Assembly (NCBI GenBank): GCA_038245795.1
Contig: JBBRSC010000145.1
Location: 1 to 8,503, forward strand
DNA from: JBBRSC01 sp038245795
GTDB lineage: Bacteria; Actinomycetota; Acidimicrobiia; Acidimicrobiales; Microtrichaceae
Direction: 5' to 3'
DNA: 8,503 nucleotides
This document shows, in pieces, positions 1 to 6,192 of the stretch. A model generated the notes under the pieces. That model made no database searches. It was given only the letters and a program-made list of their open reading frames with translations, and had not been told where the DNA came from. The translations under genes and the position numbers were made by a program. Each line of letters starts with the position of its first letter. Positions within the stretch are counted from its first letter, which is position 1.

Positions 1-45
1 ACCGCTCACAACCCGGCCAACATGGCCATCACCAACCAACCCTGA
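1..45 (+). other. possible C-terminal tail of a plus-strand gene
   Basis: Frame 1 is open from the window edge and ends at a TGA (43-45), giving a 14-residue tail ending ...NMAITNQP. The tail is too short to recognise, and an open frame of this length can occur by chance. It lies just beyond the point (about 67) where the neighbouring minus-strand HNH gene stops resembling its family, so it could be the end of whatever element or gene replaced the HNH C-terminus. It overlaps the last 17 nt of the truncated HNH reading frame, convergently. Confidence 0.2.
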
Positions 46-1207
46 CTGCATCAAACCCGGGGTGGCTCAGGGCGAGATTGTTGATGTTGGTGGGTCCGGT
101 GTGGTTGTTGGGGTTCCAGTGTGTGACGTGGTGGGCGTCGCAGTGGTTGGTGTGGGTGGTGCATCCGGGGAAGGTGCAGCCGCCGTCGCGGATGGTGAGT
201 GCTCGGCGTTGGTGTTGGTTGGCATAGCGCTGAGCGAACCCGATTCGGAGGGGGTCGTTGTTGGGGGTGGTTTCGAGCAGTCGGCTGTATCCGGTGGTGA
301 TCGCCCAGTTGATGAGGGTGGTTGAGAGCGGGTTGCCGTCGGTGTCGGTGACGGCTGGTTTCCGGGGGCTCCCGTCGGCATCTGCGCTCCCGGGGTGGAT
401 GATGATGATGGCTTCTGGTCGGAGGGTGTGTCCGAGGTGATCGGGGATGGTCGCTGCGTGTTGCAGGAGTTCAGCGAGGGCTTCGGCTGCGGCTTGTGCG
501 CGTGTGGGGAGTTCGTGGTCGTGGCCGGCGTCGGCGAGTTGGTCTCGGTCGGCGCTGTGTCGGGCGAGAGTGTTGTTGGTTGCTGTGTTGATGATCGACG
601 CGATGGTGAACGCGAGTTCGCCGACGAGGGTGGCGGTGATGTGGGTGTAGCCGTTGGTGAGCGGGGTGACGCGAAGCTGGTTGTTGGTGGGGTCGGTTGC
701 TGGGTCGTAGCCGCCGTCGTCGTCGAGTTGGTCGGCGATCCCTCGGAGTTCTTGGTTCCACCGGTCGAACGTGGCGACTTTGGCGAGTTCGATGAGGTGG
801 GGGGCGAGGTCGCACAGCGCGTCGACATTGCGGGGGTTCGCGGCCCGGTTGAACGCGGCGATGTGTTGAAAGCCGATCGTGGCGGCGTTGAACGCGTCTC
901 GGAGCGGTTCGAATCGGGGGGTGGCCAGTTGTCGTGCGACCCGGACGTGGTGGCGGGCCTGGTTGAGGCTTTGTTGGTCGGTGTGCGCGATCCATCCGGC
1001 GGTGTGGTGACCGGTGTGGGTTTCGGCGAGGCCCAAACGATCGATCGTCGCGATCAGGGTTGCGGTGTCGGCGTCGAGTTGGCGGCGGCGTGCGAACAGC
1101 TCGGCGAGCTCATCGAGTTCCGGGCATCCGCGGGTCGACGGACAGTCCGCCGACGGTGCTGTGGTGTGTTCGGGTTCACCGCGGTCGTCGTCTGATGTAT
1201 CGAACAT
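29..1207 (-). CDS. DUF222 / 13E12-type HNH endonuclease, C-terminally truncated
   Basis: The 392-residue product has an N-terminal DUF222 region (roughly residues 20-290, with the typical A-rich helices and a GYSRLLETTPNNDPLRIG segment) followed by an HNH domain. The HNH motif begins normally: CTFPGC at 344-349, CDAHH at 356-360, HW, then NINNLAL at 374-380. The family normally continues LCxxHH, which supplies the last metal-binding Cys/His. Here the sequence changes to SHPGFDAVRVGW and stops, and no frame of positions 1-67 restores the motif. The protein is therefore probably a nuclease remnant. I chose the ATG at 1207 over upstream ATGs at 1258 and 1240 because a promoter -10 ends 8 nt before it and a LexA box overlaps it, as in mycobacterial 13E12 genes, whose products commonly begin MF. 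The coding strand is strikingly A/C-rich (many Thr, Asn and His codons) compared with its neighbours, which may reflect transfer. Family members act on DNA, but their precise role is poorly known. Confidence 0.85.
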   Translation of the reverse strand: MFDTSDDDRGEPEHTTAPSADCPSTRGCPELDELAELFARRRQLDADTATLIATIDRLGLAETHTGHHTAGWIAHTDQQSLNQARHHVRVARQLATPRFEPLRDAFNAATIGFQHIAAFNRAANPRNVDALCDLAPHLIELAKVATFDRWNQELRGIADQLDDDGGYDPATDPTNNQLRVTPLTNGYTHITATLVGELAFTIASIINTATNNTLARHSADRDQLADAGHDHELPTRAQAAAEALAELLQHAATIPDHLGHTLRPEAIIIIHPGSADADGSPRKPAVTDTDGNPLSTTLINWAITTGYSRLLETTPNNDPLRIGFAQRYANQHQRRALTIRDGGCTFPGCTTHTNHCDAHHVTHWNPNNHTGPTNINNLALSHPGFDAVRVGW

Positions 1208-1215
1208 ATGTACGA
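1200..1215 (-). promoter_or_regulatory. LexA (SOS) box overlapping the HNH gene start
   Basis: On the minus strand the site reads TCGTACATATGTTCGA. It matches the mycobacterial/actinobacterial SOS box TCGAAC-N4-GTTCGA at 11 of 12 defined positions, and the ATG at its centre is the proposed start codon of the HNH gene. Its first base is the last base of the -10 hexamer, so LexA binding here would block initiation. Members of the M. tuberculosis 13E12 repeat family are known to carry SOS boxes at their starts, which agrees with this arrangement. Damage-inducible expression is inference. Confidence 0.8.
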
Positions 1216-1243
1216 GTCTAATGGTGTCATGTGACAGCATCAA
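1215..1243 (-). promoter_or_regulatory. sigma-70-type promoter of the HNH gene
   Basis: Minus-strand hexamers TTGATG (1243-1238) and TAGACT (1220-1215) are separated by exactly 17 nt. Initiation 7-8 nt downstream would fall at or next to the ATG at 1207. That predicts a leaderless or nearly leaderless mRNA, consistent with the absence of a Shine-Dalgarno sequence there. The adjoining SOS box overlaps the -10 hexamer. Confidence 0.65.
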
Positions 1244-1332
1244 CACTACTTTGCACATTCTTTATGCACGTTCGAAACCATCCGTGCCATCCCTCGCCGG
1301 CAATGGACACGGGCGTTCGCGATGCCGGGACG

Positions 1333-1338
1333 TATTCT
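1333..1338 (+). promoter_or_regulatory. candidate -10 box of a leaderless MFS transcript
   Basis: TATTCT fits the actinobacterial TANNNT -10 pattern and ends 7 nt before the ATG at 1346, the spacing expected for a leaderless mRNA. No convincing -35 is seen at 17-18 nt, and there is no Shine-Dalgarno before 1346 or 1322. It is one short match and may be chance. Confidence 0.3.
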
Positions 1339-1345
1339 GTCGCCG

Positions 1346-2671
1346 ATGACAACGGCCGACTCCGCGACACCGGGCCCGGAGCGCACCGATCCGAAGCCGC
1401 CGGAGATGCGCCGCTCCAGCGAGGTTCCGCTGGGTGATGTCCTCCGAAGCGGCTCGGTCACTCCGTTCCTGTTGGCGGTCTTCCTGGCGACCGTCGGGGT
1501 GGCGGCTGAGACGACAGCGCTCGGCAAACAGGTCTTCGATCTGACCCGTCGCGAGCTCGATCTCGGTTGGCTCGGGCTAGCGGAATTCGCACCGATCGCG
1601 TTGCTGGTGATCATCGCCGGTGGGGTCGCTGACCGGTTCGATCGTCGTCGCATCCTCTCGATGGCCTTGATCGGCGAGGCAGCCTGCCTGATGGGCCTGG
1701 CAATCATGGTGTGGACCAACTCGGTGTCGCTCACCCGGATTCTCGCGATCGTTTTCGCCTTCGGAGTCTTTCGGGCATTCGCGGCGCCCACGAGTCGTGC
1801 GCTCCCGGTCAACCTCGTCGAGACTGTCTTGCTCCCGAGGTTGATCGCGTTGAACAGCGTGGCGTGGCAATCGGCGCTGATTGTCGGTCCGGTCATTGCC
1901 GGGCTGCTCTATGTGGTGAGCCCCGCGGCGCCTCACGTCTTCGCGGCCTCGTGTGCCCTGATCGCAGCAGCCGTCGTGAGCCGCATTCACTACTCGCCAA
2001 GCTATGTGAGGCCAACGCAACCGGGACCCGGCGGCACCAGCCTCCGCTCGGCGTTCGACGGCATTGCCGTCATCCGGCGAAACCCCATCCTGCTGGGGGC
2101 CATCTCGTTGGATCTCTTCGCAGTCCTGCTCGGCGGTGCGGTGGCGTTGTTGCCGGCGATTGCCGATGAGCGCCTCGGAGTCGGGGCGGTCGGACTCGGA
2201 TGGTTGCGCGCCGCCGGTGGAATGGGCGCGGCGACGGCGGCCGGGTTGTTCACGTTCCGCCCCCTCCGCCGTCGAGTCGGGCCGACGTTGTTCGTCGTCG
2301 TCGCGATCTTCGGTGCGGCCACCATCGGGTTGGGGTTGACCACCAATTACGTCGTGGCGCTCGCGATGCTCTTCATCATGAGCGCCGCCGATTCGGTGAG
2401 CGTCTTCATCCGCTCCACCCTCGGACCGTTGGTCACACCCGACGAAGTTCGTGGTCGCGTGGTGGCGGTCGAGAGTGTGTTCATCGGCGCATCGAATGAA
2501 CTCGGCGCGTTCGAATCAGGCGTCGCTGGCGCGCTGATCGGAGCGGCGGGCGCCATCGTGTTCGGCGGAGTCGCAACTCTCGTCGTCGCCGCCGTGTGGT
2601 GCGTGGCGTTTCCGGCCATCCGGCGTGTCGACGATTTCGACAGCCTCAGGCCATCGGGGAGCAGTGCCTAG
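1346..2671 (+). CDS. MFS exporter, EntS/DUF894-like
   Basis: This 441-residue integral membrane protein has about 12 hydrophobic segments after a ~30-residue polar N-terminus. Seen directly: a motif-A loop GGVADRFDRRR after the second helix (about residues 92-102), a central charged loop before a second set of helices, and a TPDEVRGRVVAVES loop in the C-terminal half. The last feature is typical of the MFS_3/enterobactin-exporter-like branch of the major facilitator superfamily, which usually exports siderophores or drugs by proton antiport. The substrate cannot be read from sequence. The start at 1346 is preferred over an in-frame ATG at 1322 because of the -10 box 7 nt upstream; an ATG at 1406 is also possible. 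It is divergent from the HNH gene with no obvious functional tie, and ends 10 nt from the convergent membrane-protein gene. Confidence 0.85.
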   Translation: MTTADSATPGPERTDPKPPEMRRSSEVPLGDVLRSGSVTPFLLAVFLATVGVAAETTALGKQVFDLTRRELDLGWLGLAEFAPIALLVIIAGGVADRFDRRRILSMALIGEAACLMGLAIMVWTNSVSLTRILAIVFAFGVFRAFAAPTSRALPVNLVETVLLPRLIALNSVAWQSALIVGPVIAGLLYVVSPAAPHVFAASCALIAAAVVSRIHYSPSYVRPTQPGPGGTSLRSAFDGIAVIRRNPILLGAISLDLFAVLLGGAVALLPAIADERLGVGAVGLGWLRAAGGMGAATAAGLFTFRPLRRRVGPTLFVVVAIFGAATIGLGLTTNYVVALAMLFIMSAADSVSVFIRSTLGPLVTPDEVRGRVVAVESVFIGASNELGAFESGVAGALIGAAGAIVFGGVATLVVAAVWCVAFPAIRRVDDFDSLRPSGSSA

Positions 2672-2681
2672 TGCCGGGTGT

Positions 2682-3236
2682 CTAGCGCCGGTGCGGTGAA
2701 CCGACGAGCGTCGTCGACGTGTCGCCGACCGTCGGAACGGGATCGCCGGACCCCGGAGCCTGCGATTGAGTTGCCCGGAGCCGGGCGACTTCGTCTCGAA
2801 GCGTGCGGACCTGGGCCAGGGCGTCGTCACGGTCAGCCGTGATCATCTGCACTGCCAACTTCAACCACGCCATATCGGAAGCCTTCGGCGCCATCGTCGT
2901 AGTCGGCGTGCTGGCGGTGGGTCGCGTCTCGGTCTTGCCGGCGACCTTCGCGAGATCGGCGCCCGTCGCGACCGGTGCGTTGCTCACGGCGCGGTCACTC
3001 GGCGATCGTTCGATGATGTGAACCGATGATGGTGCCGCGAACTCGGCGTCCGGCGAGGCGATCGGGCTGGTGTCGTGTACGAGCGAGAATCCGAGCGCCA
3101 AGACGACGAGGCTCGGGAGCGCCATGAGCGTCAACGCCCCAAGGGACAGGCGATCGGCTGTCGGTGCACCTGGTGTCGGCGAATCTGGCGCGTGCGAATC
3201 TGGCGAGGGTGAGACTTCGGAGGACTCGGAGGTCAT
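2682..3236 (-). CDS. single-pass membrane protein with a coiled coil, unknown function
   Basis: This 184-residue protein matches no family I recognise. It has a polar, Ser/Pro-rich N-terminus (1-30), one transmembrane helix (about 32-54, rich in Leu, Ala and Val), and a low-complexity Ser/Thr/Pro region (57-120). A charged heptad-like helix follows (about 122-156, ending ADRDDALAQVRTLRDEVARLR), then a disordered tail with a Thr-rich stretch. N-in/C-out topology is likely, because charges are few before the helix and the Thr/Pro linker resembles a wall-spanning spacer. The ATG at 3236 is the first in frame and has no clear Shine-Dalgarno. It is divergent from the acyl-CoA dehydrogenase across 52 bp and convergent with the MFS gene. 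Third-position G/C preference supports real coding. It might be a cell-envelope or division-associated protein, but nothing specific shows this. Confidence 0.6.
   Translation of the reverse strand: MTSESSEVSPSPDSHAPDSPTPGAPTADRLSLGALTLMALPSLVVLALGFSLVHDTSPIASPDAEFAAPSSVHIIERSPSDRAVSNAPVATGADLAKVAGKTETRPTASTPTTTMAPKASDMAWLKLAVQMITADRDDALAQVRTLRDEVARLRATQSQAPGSGDPVPTVGDTSTTLVGSPHRR
3179..3205 (-). repeat. 12-bp direct repeat at a 15-bp period
   Basis: GCGAATCTGGCG occurs at 3179-3190 and again at 3194-3205 (plus-strand reading), inside the N-terminal coding part of the membrane protein. The copies encode two APDS units in the Ser/Pro-rich cytoplasmic tail. This looks like a small slippage expansion of low-complexity coding sequence. 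Confidence 0.6.
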
Positions 3237-3288
3237 GGGAAGCTATCGGCCGTCGATGTCCGCCCATGAGGGCGACAGGGAGCTGATC
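3237..3288. promoter_or_regulatory. divergent intergenic region
   Basis: These 52 bp separate the start of the minus-strand membrane protein (3236) from the acyl-CoA dehydrogenase start (3289), so promoters for both directions probably lie here or slightly inside the opposite genes. I see no clear hexamer pair or palindromic operator. Confidence 0.35.
3277..3282 (+). promoter_or_regulatory. Shine-Dalgarno of the acyl-CoA dehydrogenase
   Basis: AGGGAG lies 6 nt before the ATG at 3289. It decides that start against upstream in-frame ATGs (for example 3070 and 3235) that would overlap the divergent gene and add a non-conserved leader. Confidence 0.7.
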
Positions 3289-4452
3289 ATGGATTTCGAG
3301 TTGTCGGAGGATCACGTTGCGTTCCGGGACACGGTGCGCGGCTTCGTTGATCGCGAGATCAGACCGGTCGCCCGTGCGATGGAACAGGCCGGCACCTACC
3401 CCGGCGAGATCATCGAACAAATGAAAGACATGGGGCTCTTCGGGCTGACGATCGCCGAAGCCAACGGAGGGCTGGGCGTCGATTGTGTGACCCTGGCGTT
3501 GGTCTTCGAGGAGATCTCCCGGGGATGGATGGGCGTGGCGGGAGCCATCGGAAGTCACGGGCTGGCCTGCCGGATGATCCAGAATCACGGCACCGACGAA
3601 CAGCGGAAACGCTTCCTGCCCGACCTGGCGAGCGGTCGTCGTCGGAGCGGGATTGCGTTGACCGAGCCCGACGCTGGCAGCGACCTGCAGGGCATCACAT
3701 GCGTCGCCCGTCGTGACGGGGACAGCTACGTCGTCAACGGCACCAAGACATGGATCACGAACGCCCGATACGCCGATCCGCTGCCGGTACTGGTCAAGAC
3801 CGACGTGACTGCCGATCCCCGCCATCGGGGCATGTCGATCCTTCTCGTCGAGAAAGACAGCCCGGGCTGCACCGTGACCCGTGACCTCGGCAAGCTCGGC
3901 TACCACGGCGTGGACTCCAGCGAGGTCGTGTTCGAGGACTGCCGCGTGCCGAACGCGAATCTCTTGGGCGGGGAAGAGGGCCACGGGATGCAGCAAGCGA
4001 TGTCGGGTCTCGAAGTGGGTCGGGTGAACATCGCTGCGCGTGCGGTGGGTGTGGCTCATCGGGCGCTCGAGGAGGCGAACAACTATTCCCAGGAGCGCTA
4101 TGCCTTCGGTCAGCCGATCGGGCATTTCCAGGCGGTGCAGTTGAAGATCGCCGACATGGCGACGGAGGTCCAGGCGGCGCGACTGTTGACGTGGTGGGCG
4201 GCATCACGCCTCGACGGCGGAGGCCGGGCGGATGTCGAGACCGGGATGTGCAAACTTTTTGCGTCCGAGGTGGCACTCAAGGCAAGTCTTGAATCAATGA
4301 GGATCCATGGTGGCTACGGCTATTCGACGGACTTCGAAGTGGAACGGCTGTACCGGGACGCGCCCCTCATGGCGATCGGCGAGGGCACCAATGACATCCT
4401 TCGCACTCTGATCGCACGAGGGATCGAGCGGGGCGGTTTGCCGGCAGGCTGA
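3289..4452 (+). CDS. acyl-CoA dehydrogenase (short/medium-chain type)
   Basis: This 387-residue protein of normal family length starts MDFELSEDHVAFRDTVRGF. It has the three-part fold: helical N-domain (about 5-115), beta middle domain (about 120-215) and helical C-domain (about 228-380). Signatures seen: ALTEPDAGSDLQG around 123-133 (first family signature), NGTKTWITNA (flavin/substrate region), R270 within ERYAFGQPIGHFQAVQ (FAD-contacting), HGGYGYS from 340, and GEGTND with E365, the position of the catalytic base in butyryl-CoA dehydrogenases. It should oxidise an acyl-CoA to the 2,3-enoyl-CoA, passing electrons to ETF in the cytoplasm. Chain length or branching cannot be assigned with confidence. 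The CitE-like gene starts 16 nt downstream in the same direction, so the two probably form one operon acting on CoA thioesters. Confidence 0.93.
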   Translation: MDFELSEDHVAFRDTVRGFVDREIRPVARAMEQAGTYPGEIIEQMKDMGLFGLTIAEANGGLGVDCVTLALVFEEISRGWMGVAGAIGSHGLACRMIQNHGTDEQRKRFLPDLASGRRRSGIALTEPDAGSDLQGITCVARRDGDSYVVNGTKTWITNARYADPLPVLVKTDVTADPRHRGMSILLVEKDSPGCTVTRDLGKLGYHGVDSSEVVFEDCRVPNANLLGGEEGHGMQQAMSGLEVGRVNIAARAVGVAHRALEEANNYSQERYAFGQPIGHFQAVQLKIADMATEVQAARLLTWWAASRLDGGGRADVETGMCKLFASEVALKASLESMRIHGGYGYSTDFEVERLYRDAPLMAIGEGTNDILRTLIARGIERGGLPAG

Positions 4453-4468
4453 GCGGTACGGTCGTCGG

Positions 4469-5296
4469 GTGCATCGCAGCTACCTCTATTGCCCGGCCGA
4501 CCAACCAGACCGCATGTCGGGCGCACTCGGGCGCGGCGCCGACGTGGTGATCATCGACCTCGAGGACGGGGTGGCGGCGTCGGCAAAGCCCGAGGCTCGG
4601 GGACACGCCGCGAGGTTCCTCGCGGAGCGGCGTTCCGAGCTCTCGCCGGCGCTCATGGTCCGGGTCAATGCGGGCGAGGCGGCGCCGGATCTCGAGGCGC
4701 TGTCGGATGTCGCCAGCGTGTGTTCGGGTTGGTATCTCCCGAAGGCGACGCTCAACTCGGTCGAAGCATTTGCCTCGCTCCTTCGTTCGATGTTGGGCGA
4801 TCATCCCGCCCCGATCGTCGCGCTCATCGAGTCGGCGGAGGGTGTGCTCGACGCACCGGCCATCGCGCGCCATGGCAACGTGATGAACCTGGCCTTGGGC
4901 GAGGCTGATCTGCGCGCCGATCTCAACATGGAGCCGTCGCCCGATGGCCACGAGTTTCTTCCCATCCGATCGGCGATCGTTGTTGCCAGCGCCGCAGCCG
5001 GATTGGCGCCTCCGACAGCGCCGGTCTCGACCGACTTCCGGGACCTCGAAGCGTTCCGAGCGTCGAGTGTTGCATTGCGGGCGCTGGGCTTCGGCGCCCG
5101 GTCCTGCATCCATCCCGACCAGGTGTCGATCGTGGCCGAGGTGTTCCAACCGAGCGCCGTGGAGGTCGATCGAGCGCGGGCGTTGGTCACCGCCTTCGAC
5201 GATGCGCTCACCCGGGGCGAAGGCGTACTGGTGGACGAATCGGGCCGGATGGTCGACGAGGCGGTCGTGCGCCACGCACGTAACCTGCTGGCCTGA
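4469..5296 (+). CDS. CitE-like CoA-ester lyase (HpcH/HpaI aldolase family)
   Basis: This 275-residue protein starts at a GTG and opens directly with the family N-terminus RSYLYCPADQPDRM. It is a TIM-barrel member of the citrate lyase beta / malyl-CoA lyase group. Visible elements: DLEDGV at 30-35, the active-site RVN with R65, PKA at 91-93, IESAEG with E121 (metal-binding), LGEADLRADL at 143-152 supplying further acidic ligands, CIHPDQV at 213-219, and a C-terminal helical lid ending GRMVDEAVVRHARNLL. Family members make or break a C-C bond in CoA esters such as (S)-citramalyl-, malyl- or beta-methylmalyl-CoA, with Mg2+. As it is a stand-alone protein lacking citrate lyase alpha and gamma partners, it is unlikely to be true citrate lyase. 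Close linkage to an acyl-CoA dehydrogenase suggests a shared acyl-CoA catabolic route. The Shine-Dalgarno is weak, so translation may be coupled to the preceding gene. Confidence 0.88.
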   Translation: MHRSYLYCPADQPDRMSGALGRGADVVIIDLEDGVAASAKPEARGHAARFLAERRSELSPALMVRVNAGEAAPDLEALSDVASVCSGWYLPKATLNSVEAFASLLRSMLGDHPAPIVALIESAEGVLDAPAIARHGNVMNLALGEADLRADLNMEPSPDGHEFLPIRSAIVVASAAAGLAPPTAPVSTDFRDLEAFRASSVALRALGFGARSCIHPDQVSIVAEVFQPSAVEVDRARALVTAFDDALTRGEGVLVDESGRMVDEAVVRHARNLLA

Positions 5297-5300
5297 CTCA

Positions 5301-5340
5301 GGCCGTCCGTTCTGGCAGCAGAACAAGGCTGAAAACGGCC
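5301..5340. terminator. nested hairpin between convergent operons, possible bidirectional terminator
   Basis: A perfect inner hairpin, GTTCTG-gcag-CAGAAC, occupies 5309-5324. It is enclosed by an outer 6-bp pair, GGCCGT (5301-5306) with ACGGCC (5335-5340). It starts 4 nt after the CitE-like stop codon and ends 20 nt before the convergent VOC stop, the right place for a shared terminator. There is no U-tract on either side, which is common in high-GC actinobacteria but weakens the call. Confidence 0.45.
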
Positions 5341-5360
5341 AGATTCGCTCTCAGAAAAGC

Positions 5361-6179
5361 TCAGTGCTGATAGCGAACGCCTCCCGGGGAGCGGTCGGTG
5401 CGAGCGGGCGGCTGATCGGTCAGCCGGATGGCCCAGATCCCACCGGTGAGGGGACCATTGTCTGTCGGGGTCTCGGGGTTCTCGGGGAACGCCAGCAACT
5501 CCAATCGGGCTGGCGCCACCGCGTCATCGCTGAGCATGGTCATGTGAATTGGCACCACCGGATCCGGTAGGTCCAGATAGGTCGACACTGCCGGTTCCGA
5601 GAAGCCGAGGTCCATTCCTTTGGTGAGCCCATGCTGCGCCTGCCACCAGGCGGCCTCGGGATCGCGTTCGGGAACGCACCACACCACTGAATGTGGATCA
5701 GAGAACCCCAACTCGGGATGCTCGTCGAGTACTGACGACCGCGCCATGTTGGATTGCACCAGCACCACCGGCAGGCCGTCCGGACCCATGATCAAGGCTT
5801 GTCGCATCACCACGGGACCCAAAGAGATGTCGCCGATGGGACTGATCGAGGATGCGAGCCCGCCCGCTTCGACCAGCGCGAGCGCCGAATCGATGTCACC
5901 GGTATAGAGGTCAAGCGCCCGCGGGCCCAGTTGATACGCCGACCGAGCAGTCCCGGCGTGCGGGGTCGCAACGATCGCCAAGGTGGCGCCGCCATGGAGA
6001 TTGGCAAGCTGGGTCTCGGTCGTCTCGTGCGACAGCGAGTACAGCTCGACGGCCGTCGACTCCGAGACGATTGACGTGCCCCTGACCTCGAAGCCGAACG
6101 CGGCGAGGAAGTCGATCGTCACTGCAGGGTTCGACGCGCCGATCACGATGGATCGGACGGCGCCAAGTGGGGTGGTCAC
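5361..6179 (-). CDS. VOC (glyoxalase-fold) family protein, two modules
   Basis: This 272-residue protein starts at GTG and is the last gene of the minus-strand operon, 13 nt after the beta-rich protein. Residues about 6-142 form a VOC-like module (VRSIVIGASNPAVTIDFLAAFGFE at the start, GPDGLPVVLVQ at the end). A second, weaker module spans about 163-257. Two modules in one chain can make the usual paired-betaalphabetabetabeta cavity. The first strand lacks the usual metal-binding His, and the last strand ends in VQ where metal-binding members have Glu, so a metal-independent binding or isomerase role is plausible. No Shine-Dalgarno is visible before the GTG, so it may depend on translation of the upstream gene. 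The substrate is unknown; the operon context suggests the product of the oxygenase/reductase genes. The family call is firmer than any function. Confidence 0.75.
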   Translation of the reverse strand: MTTPLGAVRSIVIGASNPAVTIDFLAAFGFEVRGTSIVSESTAVELYSLSHETTETQLANLHGGATLAIVATPHAGTARSAYQLGPRALDLYTGDIDSALALVEAGGLASSISPIGDISLGPVVMRQALIMGPDGLPVVLVQSNMARSSVLDEHPELGFSDPHSVVWCVPERDPEAAWWQAQHGLTKGMDLGFSEPAVSTYLDLPDPVVPIHMTMLSDDAVAPARLELLAFPENPETPTDNGPLTGGIWAIRLTDQPPARTDRSPGGVRYQH

Positions 6180-6192
6180 TGAGCGGCCAACG

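Noticed and set aside
900..925. ggttcgaatcggg, resembling a tRNA T-loop
   Set aside because: The flanking bases do not form the 5-bp T-stem, and no anticodon arm or acceptor stem surrounds it. It encodes PRFEPL in the DUF222 region.
395..1195. 266-codon plus-strand open frame opposite the HNH gene
   Set aside because: Its product is low-complexity, Gly/Val/Asp-rich and family-less, as expected for the antisense of an A/C-rich gene. The minus-strand frame has clear DUF222 and HNH motifs.
3070..3288. Upstream extension of the acyl-CoA dehydrogenase to an ATG at 3070
   Set aside because: The extra 73 residues overlap the divergent gene and are not part of the family. AGGGAG 6 nt before 3289 and the normal N-terminus MDFELSEDH set the start.
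2995..4125. 376-codon minus-strand open frame opposite the acyl-CoA dehydrogenase
   Set aside because: It is antisense to an unmistakable acyl-CoA dehydrogenase and overlaps the membrane-protein gene in another frame. The product is His/Arg/Asp-rich with no recognisable domain.
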